Shown: one piece after another, positions 1-10,300 of the stretch
Position numbering within the stretch: the stretch's first letter is position 1
Layout: each line of letters begins with the position of its first letter
Origin: Amoebophrya sp. A120
Taxonomy: Eukaryota; Sar; Dinophyceae; Syndiniales; Amoebophryaceae
Length of the DNA: 64,000 nucleotides
Assembly: GCA_905178155.1 (NCBI GenBank)
Contig: CAJINV010000003.1
Coordinates: 2,127,065-2,191,064 of the forward strand
Direction of reading: 5' to 3'
Notes under the pieces: generated by a model
Database searches by the model: none
What the model was told of the DNA's origin: nothing
What the model saw: only the letters and a program-made list of their open reading frames with translations
Translations under genes and position numbers: made by a program

Positions 1-43
1 TGACTCTACGACTTTATATTCAGTTTGACTTTGAGCGATTCTT

Positions 44-2038
44 TTAGCACTCCACAAGAGAAAACGACGTGTGGCTACGGGCGTCCGTCAGGGTCGCGTA
101 GCGCTTTGGCCACTGCTTCAAGAACGACAACACACCGCCCGTTGGCTTTCCAAAAACCGCACAAATCCGCTTCCACTCCGGATCGCCACCGATGCAGGAG
201 AGAGCCACTCGACCGTGTTGCCCGACTTCCATCAGAAGAACGTGAGCGAGCTGATCCGTGAGGGATTGCGCTTCGGCATCCCAGGGCTTCGCGGTCGTGG
301 ACGAACTTGTCATCGCCAGAACAGAGCGCGAGGGCTGGAAAGGTGGAATTTGTTGGTCCTTCTTCGTGGCCAACGAGTTCCCGACGAGCTGCTTTTCCTT
401 CCTGGCCAGGATGGTCTGTCGGATCCGCGCGGCACTGTCCGTCGAGGAGGAGGGTGTAGAATTGACACCGACTGCGCCGTCGCCTGCGGGAATGTACCGT
501 ACATAGGAAGTGCCATCCTGAATGTGCTTGAGCAACTCATAGCGGTCAGGAAAAAAATTCAAAAATCCCCTGATGCCGCCCACCGGTTCACCGAAAAAAG
601 CGACAATCCTCCTCCACTCCTCATCGCTACTAATTGCGGACACGGTTAGCAGCGCTATGTTCGCGGTGTTCCCCAGCACTCCGGGCCCGTTCGCAGCAAG
701 TAGATACTGGATTAGCCTGTCCGTCAACATCTGGGCCTCATTCCACCACACCCCTTTCTTGGTACCAAATTTGCAAGCGCTGGATGGTCGGAAGTCGAAA
801 GCGGGAAAGGCGGCTCCCTTCAAAACGCGCTTGTCCGGTGGCGCCCTGGCATCAACCGCCGCCTTGATCTTCGCGAATGTGTCGGGTTGCCGGCCGACCA
901 GCTGCACGACGGTGTGGCTCAGCATGTTCGTGAACACTTCATACCGTGTGGGAAAGAGCTCGACGAAACCCAGGGCGGGCGAGGAACTGGCTTTCCCGGT
1001 GGGCTTATTTCCCCACTTCTTCACAAGCTGCTTGTACTCAGCGTCTCCCCCTATCGAGGACAGTGCGATGGGCTGGGCTGGGTCTGCTGAAGCAAAAAGA
1101 CGCAGGAGGACGCTGTCGGCCTTTCTCTGCGCATGCCTTGGCCAGACGCACTCTGTGGAGGGCTCGAAGGAACGAACCCCAGCGCCCGCCTCGGATGCAT
1201 CATCCGCCGAGGAGTCTCCTTCTGTTTCATCTCTTTGCTCATCCATGAAGAGCTCACACAGCTCGGCGCTTTCCCTCCACTCTTCCCCATGTACTGGCAC
1301 GACGTGGGTCTTGACGAAAAAAACAAGGATCCCGTCGTAAGTATTTTGCTCGGGATGCACGTCGAGAAGAACCCGGCACGCAGGTAGTAGCAAATGCAAT
1401 AGCTTCACAGGAAGGCCGACTTGCCGCAGCCACTGCTTCTTACGCTCTTCCGCTTCCTTTTTCAAGCCCTGCGCCTGCCGGAGCGCGAACATGGTAACGT
1501 GGTCGCTGTGCAGCTGGGAAGTGCAACTACTAGAGCGCGACGGCTGCGACGTGTCCACTATCACCGCCCGACGTGCTTCACTCTTATCCCGTAGCCTCAC
1601 CACCAACTTTCTCCTTTGCTCCGCGGCGGCACCAGTGCCGACGCAACGCGCTATTGTGTCCGAGTTCACAACGGAGAGACGGACCTCGTCATCTTCGATC
1701 GTGTTGATTAATTCCCGCACACTGACCAACAACGCATATTCTGCGTCCTTCAGCGATCCGCGGCTGTCCATCACCATCATATTTAACTGCTTGAGATTTA
1801 AACGCGTGCTGTCCAAAAGTTCGCGGCACGCAGTCGCAGCGCCGTTCTCGCGGAGTATAAGCTCTGCCGCCTTTCGCAGTTTTACCAATGCCATCTCGAC
1901 GCTTGGGCTCCCTGGAGATCTCACACCGCCCTGTCCGCGCGACACTATCTCATAATGGTAGTGCAGGGTGAGGCCCTCGAGAGCGGCCCGGGGAGGAGCT
2001 GTAAGCAGGTCATGCTCAGCTGGGGGTGGACACGGCAT
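44..2038 (-). CDS. LOTUS/OST-HTH-like repeat protein, tandem paralog 1
   Basis: Uninterrupted 664-residue reading frame from ATG (2036-2038) to TAA (44-46). The N-terminal ~270 residues are Leu/Arg/Glu-rich, helical-looking, and closely match the neighbour at 2799-3677. The remainder holds three related ~65-residue units, near residues 315-390, 430-510 and 600-655. Each follows the pattern L..LL....g.vaLs.IggD.eW.r...FG.P.GG...FL...P.RY..L, seen for example as VALSCIGGDPEWKRI and GGVLSFLKQWPKRY. That spacing (helix, conserved small-residue turn, Phe/Leu-rich wing, aromatic end) resembles OST-HTH/LOTUS winged-helix domains, which bind RNA or Vasa-type helicases in germ granules. The family call is inference from pattern; the repeats are directly visible. 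No signal peptide or membrane segment is seen. An alternative is a lineage-specific winged-helix repeat family. Confidence 0.72.
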   Translation of the reverse strand: MPCPPPAEHDLLTAPPRAALEGLTLHYHYEIVSRGQGGVRSPGSPSVEMALVKLRKAAELILRENGAATACRELLDSTRLNLKQLNMMVMDSRGSLKDAEYALLVSVRELINTIEDDEVRLSVVNSDTIARCVGTGAAAEQRRKLVVRLRDKSEARRAVIVDTSQPSRSSSCTSQLHSDHVTMFALRQAQGLKKEAEERKKQWLRQVGLPVKLLHLLLPACRVLLDVHPEQNTYDGILVFFVKTHVVPVHGEEWRESAELCELFMDEQRDETEGDSSADDASEAGAGVRSFEPSTECVWPRHAQRKADSVLLRLFASADPAQPIALSSIGGDAEYKQLVKKWGNKPTGKASSSPALGFVELFPTRYEVFTNMLSHTVVQLVGRQPDTFAKIKAAVDARAPPDKRVLKGAAFPAFDFRPSSACKFGTKKGVWWNEAQMLTDRLIQYLLAANGPGVLGNTANIALLTVSAISSDEEWRRIVAFFGEPVGGIRGFLNFFPDRYELLKHIQDGTSYVRYIPAGDGAVGVNSTPSSSTDSAARIRQTILARKEKQLVGNSLATKKDQQIPPFQPSRSVLAMTSSSTTAKPWDAEAQSLTDQLAHVLLMEVGQHGRVALSCIGGDPEWKRICAVFGKPTGGVLSFLKQWPKRYATLTDARSHTSFSLVEC

Positions 2039-2798
2039 TTTGATACCAAGTACTTTTGTTGTTCTTTACAGACAATTAGACTTTCGAATAAAAAAATAAA
2101 CAAGCGACAAAACAAAATACATCAATATTTCGATTTCCAATGAAAGGTGCGTACTCGTCCCTGAAGGCGATACTCGCAAACACACGAAACTACATGGCCA
2201 AAACCCATACTTACGTACTTGACACCTATGAAGTTTCTATTTTTTTTTCTCTACGCTCCGGTAAGTATCCCGAAGTTCGAAAGTAATGGCCGGGCACAGC
2301 AAAGAAAAGCAATGCCCGTAAAGAGGAAAGATTGATGAGGATATGACGCAAAGCCTCTCTGCCTATGCACACACAGGCACAGACAAGAGGTCAAGCGACC
2401 CGCAAAATAAAAAAACCTGGATCCATCACGCGGTCTGTCTCGCTCCCGCGCCAGAAGGATCCACCACGCGTCGTGCACTCTCAAGTTAGAAATGATCATG
2501 AGCAAATAATGTGATTGCACGGAAACGCTTCTGCGGGATGAACAAAACTTCCACACACGCAGTTGTCCTTTTGAAGAGTCCGTGTCAGACGATTGTAGTC
2601 GATGAGTAAGTTGATTCGTTTTCGTACTGTCACTTTTGCTTTTCATCTTTCTCTGTGCTTGTACTTTCATCTTTCTCAACTTTAATTTACAAAAAACCCA
2701 TATGCTCGTCATCAGTTTCTGTGTGCGCGCTATTGGCGCCGACTTTTTCCAAGCCTGTGAAGATTTTTATACTTTTTTGCTTTTCGGTTTTTTCATAA
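2039..2798. other. Intergenic spacer duplicated with the gene pair
   Basis: Non-coding spacer between the two paralogs. The part around 2590-2665 on the plus strand resembles 3868-3925 upstream of the second paralog (shared gtagtcg..gag..a.ttgat and ttcatctttgtgctt-like stretches). The duplication therefore carried upstream sequence, probably promoter or 5' UTR, with the gene. Open frames here have no credible start and look like chance. Confidence 0.5.
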
Positions 2799-3677
2799 TC
2801 ACGTCATGGAGGTTTTCAGTCTTTTACAGACCGGCCCTTCTGTCTCTGGTTCTGTCTCCACTTCGTCTTCCGCCAGGAGCTCACACAGCTCGCTGCTTTC
2901 GTTCCACTCCTCCCCATGCACTGGCACCACTTCACTCTTCACGAAGTAAACGATGAGCCCATCGTAACGACTTTGGTCGGGGTGCACGTCGCGGATAAGG
3001 CGGCAAGCAGGCAGCAGCAAATGCAACAACTTCACAGGGAGATCGACGTGCCGCAACCACTGTTCCTTACGCTCTTCTACGTCCTGTTTCAACCCTTGCG
3101 CATGCCGCAGTGCGAACGTGGTGATGTGGTCGCTGTGGGAAGTAAAGCGCGTCTGCTCCGGCATGTCCACTGTCGCCTCCCGCCGCGCTTCACTCTTGAT
3201 GTCCCGCAGCCTCAGAACCAACTTCCTCCTTTGCTCCGCGGCGGCACCAGTGCCAATGCAGCGGGCTATCGTGTCCGAATTCATAACGGAGAGACGGACC
3301 TCGTCATCTTCGATCGTGTTGATTAATTCCCGCACACTGACCAACAACGCATACTCCGCGTCGTTCAGAACTCCGCGGCTGTCCATTACCATCATATTCA
3401 ACTGCTTGAGATTTAAACGCGTGCGCTCCAAAAGCTCCTGGCACACAGAACCGTTCTCGCGGGAAATGAGCTCTGCCGCCTCTTGCAGTTTTTGCAACGC
3501 CATCTCGACTGCTGGGCTCCCGGGAGATTTCGCAGCGCCCGGGCGCGAAACTATCTGATAATGGTAGTGCAGGGTGAGGCCCTCGACATCTACCGGGGGC
3601 GGAGGCACAAGGAGGTCACGCGCAGCAGGGCAGGGACACGGCATTTTGATTTTTTCGCGTGGTTGTTCTTGTTTCAC
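2799..3677 (-). CDS. Truncated tandem paralog 2 of the LOTUS-like gene
   Basis: A 292-residue frame from ATG at 3677 to TGA at 2799. Residues ~10-265 are plainly homologous to the N-terminal region of the gene at 44-2038, sharing EGLTLHYHY, LNLKQLNMMVMDSRG and LLVSVRELINTIEDDEVRLS. Identity stops abruptly after the shared ESSELCEL/ESAELCEL segment. There this copy ends in a short acidic tail (KRLKTSMT) instead of the three C-terminal repeats. It is either a real short isoform-like gene keeping only the N-terminal module, or a copy truncated by the duplication breakpoint. The frame is intact over its whole length, which argues against simple decay. Function is unknown. Confidence 0.68.
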   Translation of the reverse strand: MKQEQPREKIKMPCPCPAARDLLVPPPPVDVEGLTLHYHYQIVSRPGAAKSPGSPAVEMALQKLQEAAELISRENGSVCQELLERTRLNLKQLNMMVMDSRGVLNDAEYALLVSVRELINTIEDDEVRLSVMNSDTIARCIGTGAAAEQRRKLVLRLRDIKSEARREATVDMPEQTRFTSHSDHITTFALRHAQGLKQDVEERKEQWLRHVDLPVKLLHLLLPACRLIRDVHPDQSRYDGLIVYFVKSEVVPVHGEEWNESSELCELLAEDEVETEPETEGPVCKRLKTSMT

Positions 3678-4303
3678 AGATAGTTACAGTCTCGAATAAA
3701 AAAAAGCGAGCAAGAGCAACAGCATAGAGTATTTCCAACGATACGTAGTCGTACTCAGACTCATGTCTGAAAGGAGACAATGTTCGAAAAAAAAACCGAA
3801 CAACAGCGGAAGCCCCATGCCCATGTGCTGGCGGGCTACGAGTTCTTTATCTGAGGACAAAGATTCTTGTAGTCGTTGAGTTAATTGATGAGTCGTACCT
3901 TTCATCTTTGTGCTTCTTGCATTCTTCACTTGGTAGCATTCGTTGGGCATCAGATTCGATGCGTACGTTTGCATCGAGTTTTCTAGGCCTCTGTAATTTA
4001 TTTCATGTTCACGTCATAGTTTCCAGCCTTTTACAGACCGTCGGCCACAGTTGCAATCGGATTTTACATTTACATTGTTTAGACGTTTAATTCTAACTTA
4101 CTCATGTACCAGCATAGATCTTACACTAAATCTGGAGTTGTACTGCTCAAGCATGTGAAGAATTGAGATGGTTCTTAGCTTACTGAGGAGGAATGGCACG
4201 TCACGATGACAGGCGGCATGGCTTGATACAAAACAAGGGTCGTCGAAGAATAAGCAAGAAAAGCTCTTTTACAAATAAATGGATCGCAATTCGCCCCGCA
4301 GCT
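3678..4303. repeat. Decayed third copy of the paralog 3' end plus spacer
   Basis: Spacer between paralog 2 and the cyclic-nucleotide-binding gene. At 4005-4040 the plus strand (tcacgtcatagtttccagcc then ttttacagaccg) repeats the sequence around paralog 2's stop codon (2802-2837), with small changes and one deletion. That indicates a third unit of the tandem array of which only an end remains. The rest (4041-4303) shows nothing recognisable. Confidence 0.5.
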
Positions 4304-7300
4304 CTACTCGTGGTTCTCTGGCAAGATGAAAAGGTTGTTTCTCGGCGAGGAAAAAAGGAATCGTCCTTCGATGCAGGCCGGGCGACGGGGCAGAGCCTCA
4401 AAGAGCCGATCACCCGTGTCCGCTCTGTCGGATCCCAGTAAGGCTCGGGTTCGCGCTTCAAAACCAGCGGGGGATGTCCGCAGCGGTTCCACCGTCTTGA
4501 TTCCCTTATCCGCTCGTAGCTTAGGCGATCCGTAGTAGGGTGAATGCACCTTGTTCCCGCCTGGACTCCTGTGCATTCCCGCGGCTCCTTTGGTTCCCTT
4601 GGCCAACATAGCCATGCGCGGAGAGTCTCCATACACTTTCTGTCGGAGGGAGGGGGAAATCTCATCGACCATCCGCAACAGCGTCAGGGGCGACTCTTCA
4701 GAAAATGGGTGCGTAGACAATTTTCCGGGCGATGCTGCGGCCTTAGTCGACGCCATCTTCTCGACGATATGATCTGCTCCTCTGGAGGCAGGAACGCCTT
4801 CGTGAGGACCGGCAGGCTGCCCATGGAGAGCGGCGACCAATAGCAGACTCGCATGACTTACGAACAGCGTCTCGCAGGTGTCCGCCGCAACCAGCTTCAG
4901 GTCCGAGGCGAGATCTCGTTCCATTAGCGCATTGTACTCACGAAGCCGAGCGCTCATCTGCATAGGCGGCGGTGTCTGACTGCTGTTCTGCCTCGCTGTT
5001 GCGCCGCTGTTCTCTTGCTCAGCGTGGGGAATGAACTTGTCCTGCTGTGCGTAGGATCCACCCGACGCGGTCTCCGCTGTAACCTTGAAGATGGCACGAA
5101 ACGCCTGGCCCAAGCCCACTGTCGCGGGAAAGTCCACCGTTTTCAAATGCACGACTTCGTCCGCGTAGAGATCCGCGCGTGCCCCCGGTAAAAGCATGAG
5201 GATCCCGTTCTGCGATTGCAGTACCTCGCCCCGTTCGTACTTGCGGAACTCCAAAATGGAATCCAGTAAAGACAACGACATAGGAAACAAGCGGTTCTGT
5301 CGCGCAATTGTGGTCTGCTTCTTGATGACAGGCATGATCGGGCTGTTGTTGACAAAGTCCGCCGGCTCATCTTCTCCCACTCGGCCTAAAGACTTGATTT
5401 TCGTCATTGCATCCGGTGATCCAGAGGTGGACCCGTGGTACCCTACTACACTGTCGCTGCCGCGGCCTGAATTACTGGTGTCCGGCGCTGACGAAGAACG
5501 TAGTAGGTGGTTGCGGAAGTATTCCAGTGTTGGCACAATCGTCTTTCCAATCCAGACCAAGCCGTTCCTTGCGCTTGTTTTCGACTTCCGCACGGACGTC
5601 GGGGACGAGTTCATTCCAGCTGCCATGGGTGGATACAGGTACTCCACCTCGACCTGCCCATCCTCGCACCACTGCCACGAGGGGACTACTTCCGTAGAAC
5701 AAACGCCCTGGTGGTCCTCCTCCGCTGGCACGGCGAGTTCCGCAAACTCCTCGCTGTCTCGATACCGGTGCAGAATCGGCACTATCACTTGCAGCATCAA
5801 CTGGTGCCATGTCGAAAGGTAAAGCGTGTAGCCGATGGTGAGGCCGTTGGCCTTCCAGCAGCAGGACTCAAAGCTGTTCCCCCGCTTCTCGCGCAGCTGC
5901 TTTTCTTCTTCCTCAGGATCAAGCTGCTCGAGGATCGTTCCAGGAGTTTTCATGTTGTTGCGAGAACTACCTCCCGGGGGCTCCATCATCCAGACGCTGG
6001 CACGGCGCGCGCACGCAAGCTTGCTCCACAAATGCTTCTGCTGCGTGGTAGAAGAAGTTGTGGCTTGATGTGACGATGAAGTCCCTCCAGCAGCTACGAC
6101 TGCCGAACTGGGCTGGTCGTGGTGGTGACCACCTTTATTGCCGGCGGCCATTGCGGTCGCCGACCCCTCCGTCGCTGGGCCCGCGGTGCCGATGGACTCC
6201 GTGTCGGCTGCCACGTTGGTGACGACGACCCACCTCGAGAGTGTGGCGCTTTGGCCTCGCGCAGCCGCGGCTGCTGCACCTCCAGAGTTGCTCGATACGC
6301 GCGGCGGCCTCGCAAGCGACGCGCCGTCCGGGCGGTTGGACGTGCTGGTATTTTCGGATACTTTCTGGACGTGCCCGCGCTTCACGCAGAGAAACGCCAC
6401 GCTCCCAGGCACTCGTTCTCCGGCTGCGAGCACTTGCTCAACGATGCCCAGCGAATCTTGGCCGCCGTACTTCCCCGCTGCCTCCTCGAGCGCGCCGGTG
6501 ATCTCGTTGCTTGCGCGGAGTAGCAGATCGTGCCCTGGGGAGCCCCCGCCTTTGGTCCAAGCGGGCAAGTGCGGAGCCAAAAAACGCGCCACTGCATCCA
6601 CCGCCACAGCCTCGCACAACGCCTCCGTGGTTTCCATTTCCCAAACACTTGTAGAGGTTCTCTGTCTCGTCAATCGCATGGAAGAAGCACGGACGCTGCT
6701 TTTTCGTCTCGAAGATTGTTCAAGTTCTGCCATCGTCGAGCTTCGCTGCACGCTGCGCAGAGAATTTTTGCTAACGCGCGAGCTCGGACTTGAGCTTGAG
6801 CTTGCACTACCACGACCACCTCCGCGATCACCTCGCCTTGTGTTTAGTAGAAGTGACACTGTGGGAGAATCACTGTGCCTGTTCTTGGAGGACCCGTCTG
6901 CGTCACGAAACCTGTTGTGTCGTGCGAGAACATTGATTTCCATTTCGTGTCGTCAACTGCACGTGGCGCGCGTCCCATGTCGTAAAGCTACGTACTCGTC
7001 GCAAAAGTAACTTTCGCGTTAAAAATTGCAGATCAAGGTTTGGCTTGCGAACCGAACAAGAAAGAAATACGGACGCACACTTCGTCCACACATTTGCGGG
7101 AAAACAGAAAACGAAACAAAACCGGTACCGGACGACGCTTCGGCTGGAGTCGCCTTTTCGGAGGTCCTGTGGCTCGTCGTCAAACAGTGCCGTTTTTGCC
7201 ATCGCGAGGCCACTGCTTCGTCCACCAGCACCTCCTCTCCGACTTTCGACAATGTCTCGCACCCTTTCGAGCGCCCGACTCTGGAGAAATTGGCGCAACT

Positions 7301-10300
7301 GCGGACAGTCCTCCAATGCCCGCAGCATCACGGAGCGGTGGACGACCGCGATGTCGCAAAGCGTGTCGCAAACCGCCCCCGTGGTGCGGCCCTCCGACAA
7401 ACCGAGCGCGCACAGTTCGTTCAACAGGTCCCCGTCGGAAACCGTCGAAACAGTTTCGCCGTTGACGGTGACGCGAACCCTCCCACGAAGGATCACAAAC
7501 AGCGCATTCTTCTCCTCCGAGAACCCGCCGTCGAGCCCCGCAGTGCCACCTGGAGTGCCATTATTTTCTCACATGAAAATCAAAATTTTTCGAGAGAATG
7601 AAACACGTAGCAGTACATCCACCCAATTGTGATTGCTTTTGAAGTATTTGCATGCAGTTAACTTTCATTTCAATGATTGCGCCCGCGTTTCGCAATTACG
7701 TCACCACGCAAGAGGTAGTTATTTCAAATGCAGGTAATACGTTCGGCATACAGCACCTCGTCGGAGAACCCGAACCGGCGCTCCTTGTACAGATCAAGAA
7801 TGTAGCAGAATCTTGTGAGTTCCCGCTCACGCATCTCCAGAACGGAGTCTGCCTCAATGTCGCCGCCGGCAGCAGACCTTTTCGAAGAATCGCTGTAGGA
7901 TCGAAACTCTTGCACAAGCTTGATTTTGCTGAGCAAGCTGCTCATGTCCGGGAGCGCCGACAGACTTTTTTCCACAAGCACGCGCTCGATCCGGTGAATC
8001 AGGGAAACTTCCGGACGGGCACGCTTTTTTGCCCCCGCAGCAGCGGACAAAATATCGTGCTCCCGCAGCAAGGCCGCGCGACTCAACATTTGGAACCAGC
8101 AGGTCGTACGTGCACTCAGTGTAACCGTGTCTGCACGACGCCCACCTTGCGAGGGCAACAGGAGCTCAATGCCTCCGTAAATATCGCCGTCGCACATCCG
8201 TCGTATGACCTGTGTGAAAACCGCCGACATGAAGAGAAGCCTTGCCCCACATGCTATGGCGCCGCCTGGGCCTCCACCAGGGCAGGCCCCCGGGGCGCCC
8301 GAAATCGTGCCGATAACACAGGGGCCCACTTCCGATTTTTGGCGGGGCGCGCTTTTTTTTCCTCTGTCTTTCGCCTCGGGAAAGCATGAGGCCTGGCCTT
8401 CAGTCCGCCTCTGCAGGGCCGCCCTTGGTGGCGTCTTTTGCGAGGCCCGAACGTGGGCCGAAATCGGGCCCGCGCGATGCGGGCTCGGTGTTTTTCCGGG
8501 CTGCTGCTCTGTTGGCGCCCCGTTGTGGGCGCCCAAAATCGGCAGAAACCAAGCAAGGCGGTGGGCGCCTCGAACGGGCGCCCCCTTGCCAGCCCCCGCG
8601 CGTCGTTTTATCAAGCGCCAGCCGATAGAATACGAACACCGCTGGGCTTGGTTGGTTGCTATCAACGCCCCGGCTGCTTGATAAGTCAGTGGGCGAATGC
8701 TTTTTATGTGCCGGAAAAAACGCTACCGACCGCTTGAAGCCTGCCGGGCATTTTGCAATATACCTCGCAAAAAAAAACCCGCAAGACCGGAACGTCCGTG
8801 GGCGCGCTACATACAAAAAACCCGCAAGGGGCTACCGGGCCACCGAAACTGCCCGCCGCGCAAGCGGCCAGCGGCCCTACCCTAGGGAATGCGGCCGGCA
8901 GGCGTAGACAAGCTGCGTGCGGGGCGGCCCCTGCGGCCGGCACCTCGCCAGCTGGTTTTCGGGCCCGGGGGAGTGCCACCGAAGGAAGAATCCCACTGAA
9001 AGGCCTTCCCCAAGCAAGGCCTTCCGGGAAGGCCCCGGAAATCCTTCCGAAATCCTTCCCAAATCCTTTCAGAAGGTCCCGGAAACCCTTCCGAAATCCT
9101 TTCCAAATCCTTCCGAAATCCTTCCGCCGGTGCTATGATCGACCGCCCCGGGCAAGTGGCAGACCACAAAAAAAATTTTTCTTGAAAAGTGAATTTGTAA
9201 GGCGCCAAATGTTTCCGGAATCCTTCCGAAATCCTTCCCAATTCCTTCCACTAAGCCTGTTTCGGACTCACCACTTTTTTGCTATTTTTTCATTGAAAAA
9301 GGCCGCCACTTTTTTGCAACTCGCTGGAAGCATTTCGGAAGGATTTCGGAAGGATTTCGAAGCCATTCCGAGGCACATCACCCCCGTGCGGTTTTCCTTA
9401 TTCAAAGGCGCCGCGCCGTTTGTTTCGCCCGGCAGCCGGCACGCAATCTGCCGCGCGCGGCGCCTTGCCGCCGGCGGGCCCACCTGGCCAGGGCCCCAAG
9501 GAGGCGGGTTCGCCGCCTCGCTTTCCTCTGGTTGCCCTGATGGCATGGCCAGAAGGGCGCCGCCCCCCTCACCAAGACATGCCGCGCCCAGAAAAGGCGG
9601 AAGTAAGGCCGCAGGCGTTTTGCTGGCTTGAGGCCAAAAAGCGACGCAACTTCTATGGCCACCGTGCCACCGTGCCTAATGTTATGCACGACGGCACGGG
9701 GGCCGGTGGCAATAACGGCCGCGAGCAGCAGGCCACTTGGTTGGGCTCGAAACGGAAGGCCTTCGCCGCATGCCATGGCTCGGCCCGCCTGGGCCTCCGC
9801 CGGAGCAAGCCATCCACGTGGGCGTCCGGGGTCGGCCCAGTGGCATAATTAGCATGCGGGCCCACTTAAGCTTTTTGGCGGGGCGCGATTCTTTTGTTTT
9901 TTGCCAATAAAAATGCGGCCCCTGCCCTTGAGTCTACCGGCCCGCGCGCCTATGAGGTCGGCGGCCGGTTGGTGGCGCCCTTTGCGAGGCCCGAACCAAC
10001 GTGGGGCAAAATCAAGCCACCACCATGCGGACTCGGTGTCGTTTTCGTGCTGCCGCTTTTCTGGCGCGCCTTTTTGGGCAGCCGGAATCGCTAGAAATCA
10101 AGGCGCGTGGCGCGTCAGAGGGGAGGGCCCCTCTTTTGCCGGCAGGCTCCCTTGCGTCATTTCATCGGCTGGCAATCGCTAGCAGGCTGCTGCGCCGGTT
10201 TGCATTTAAGGCCCCGATCGCTTGAGAGGCGGAAGCGTTTTGCATTTCCGGCCGCCGCTTGAAAACTGCCGGCCGGCATGCGTGATGCCTGGCAGAAGGG

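Noticed and set aside
8753-9631. 292-residue frame in GC-rich island 1
   Set aside because: Built from tandem ttccgaaatcc repeats and GC-rich codons; no domain and overlapping frames on the other strand.
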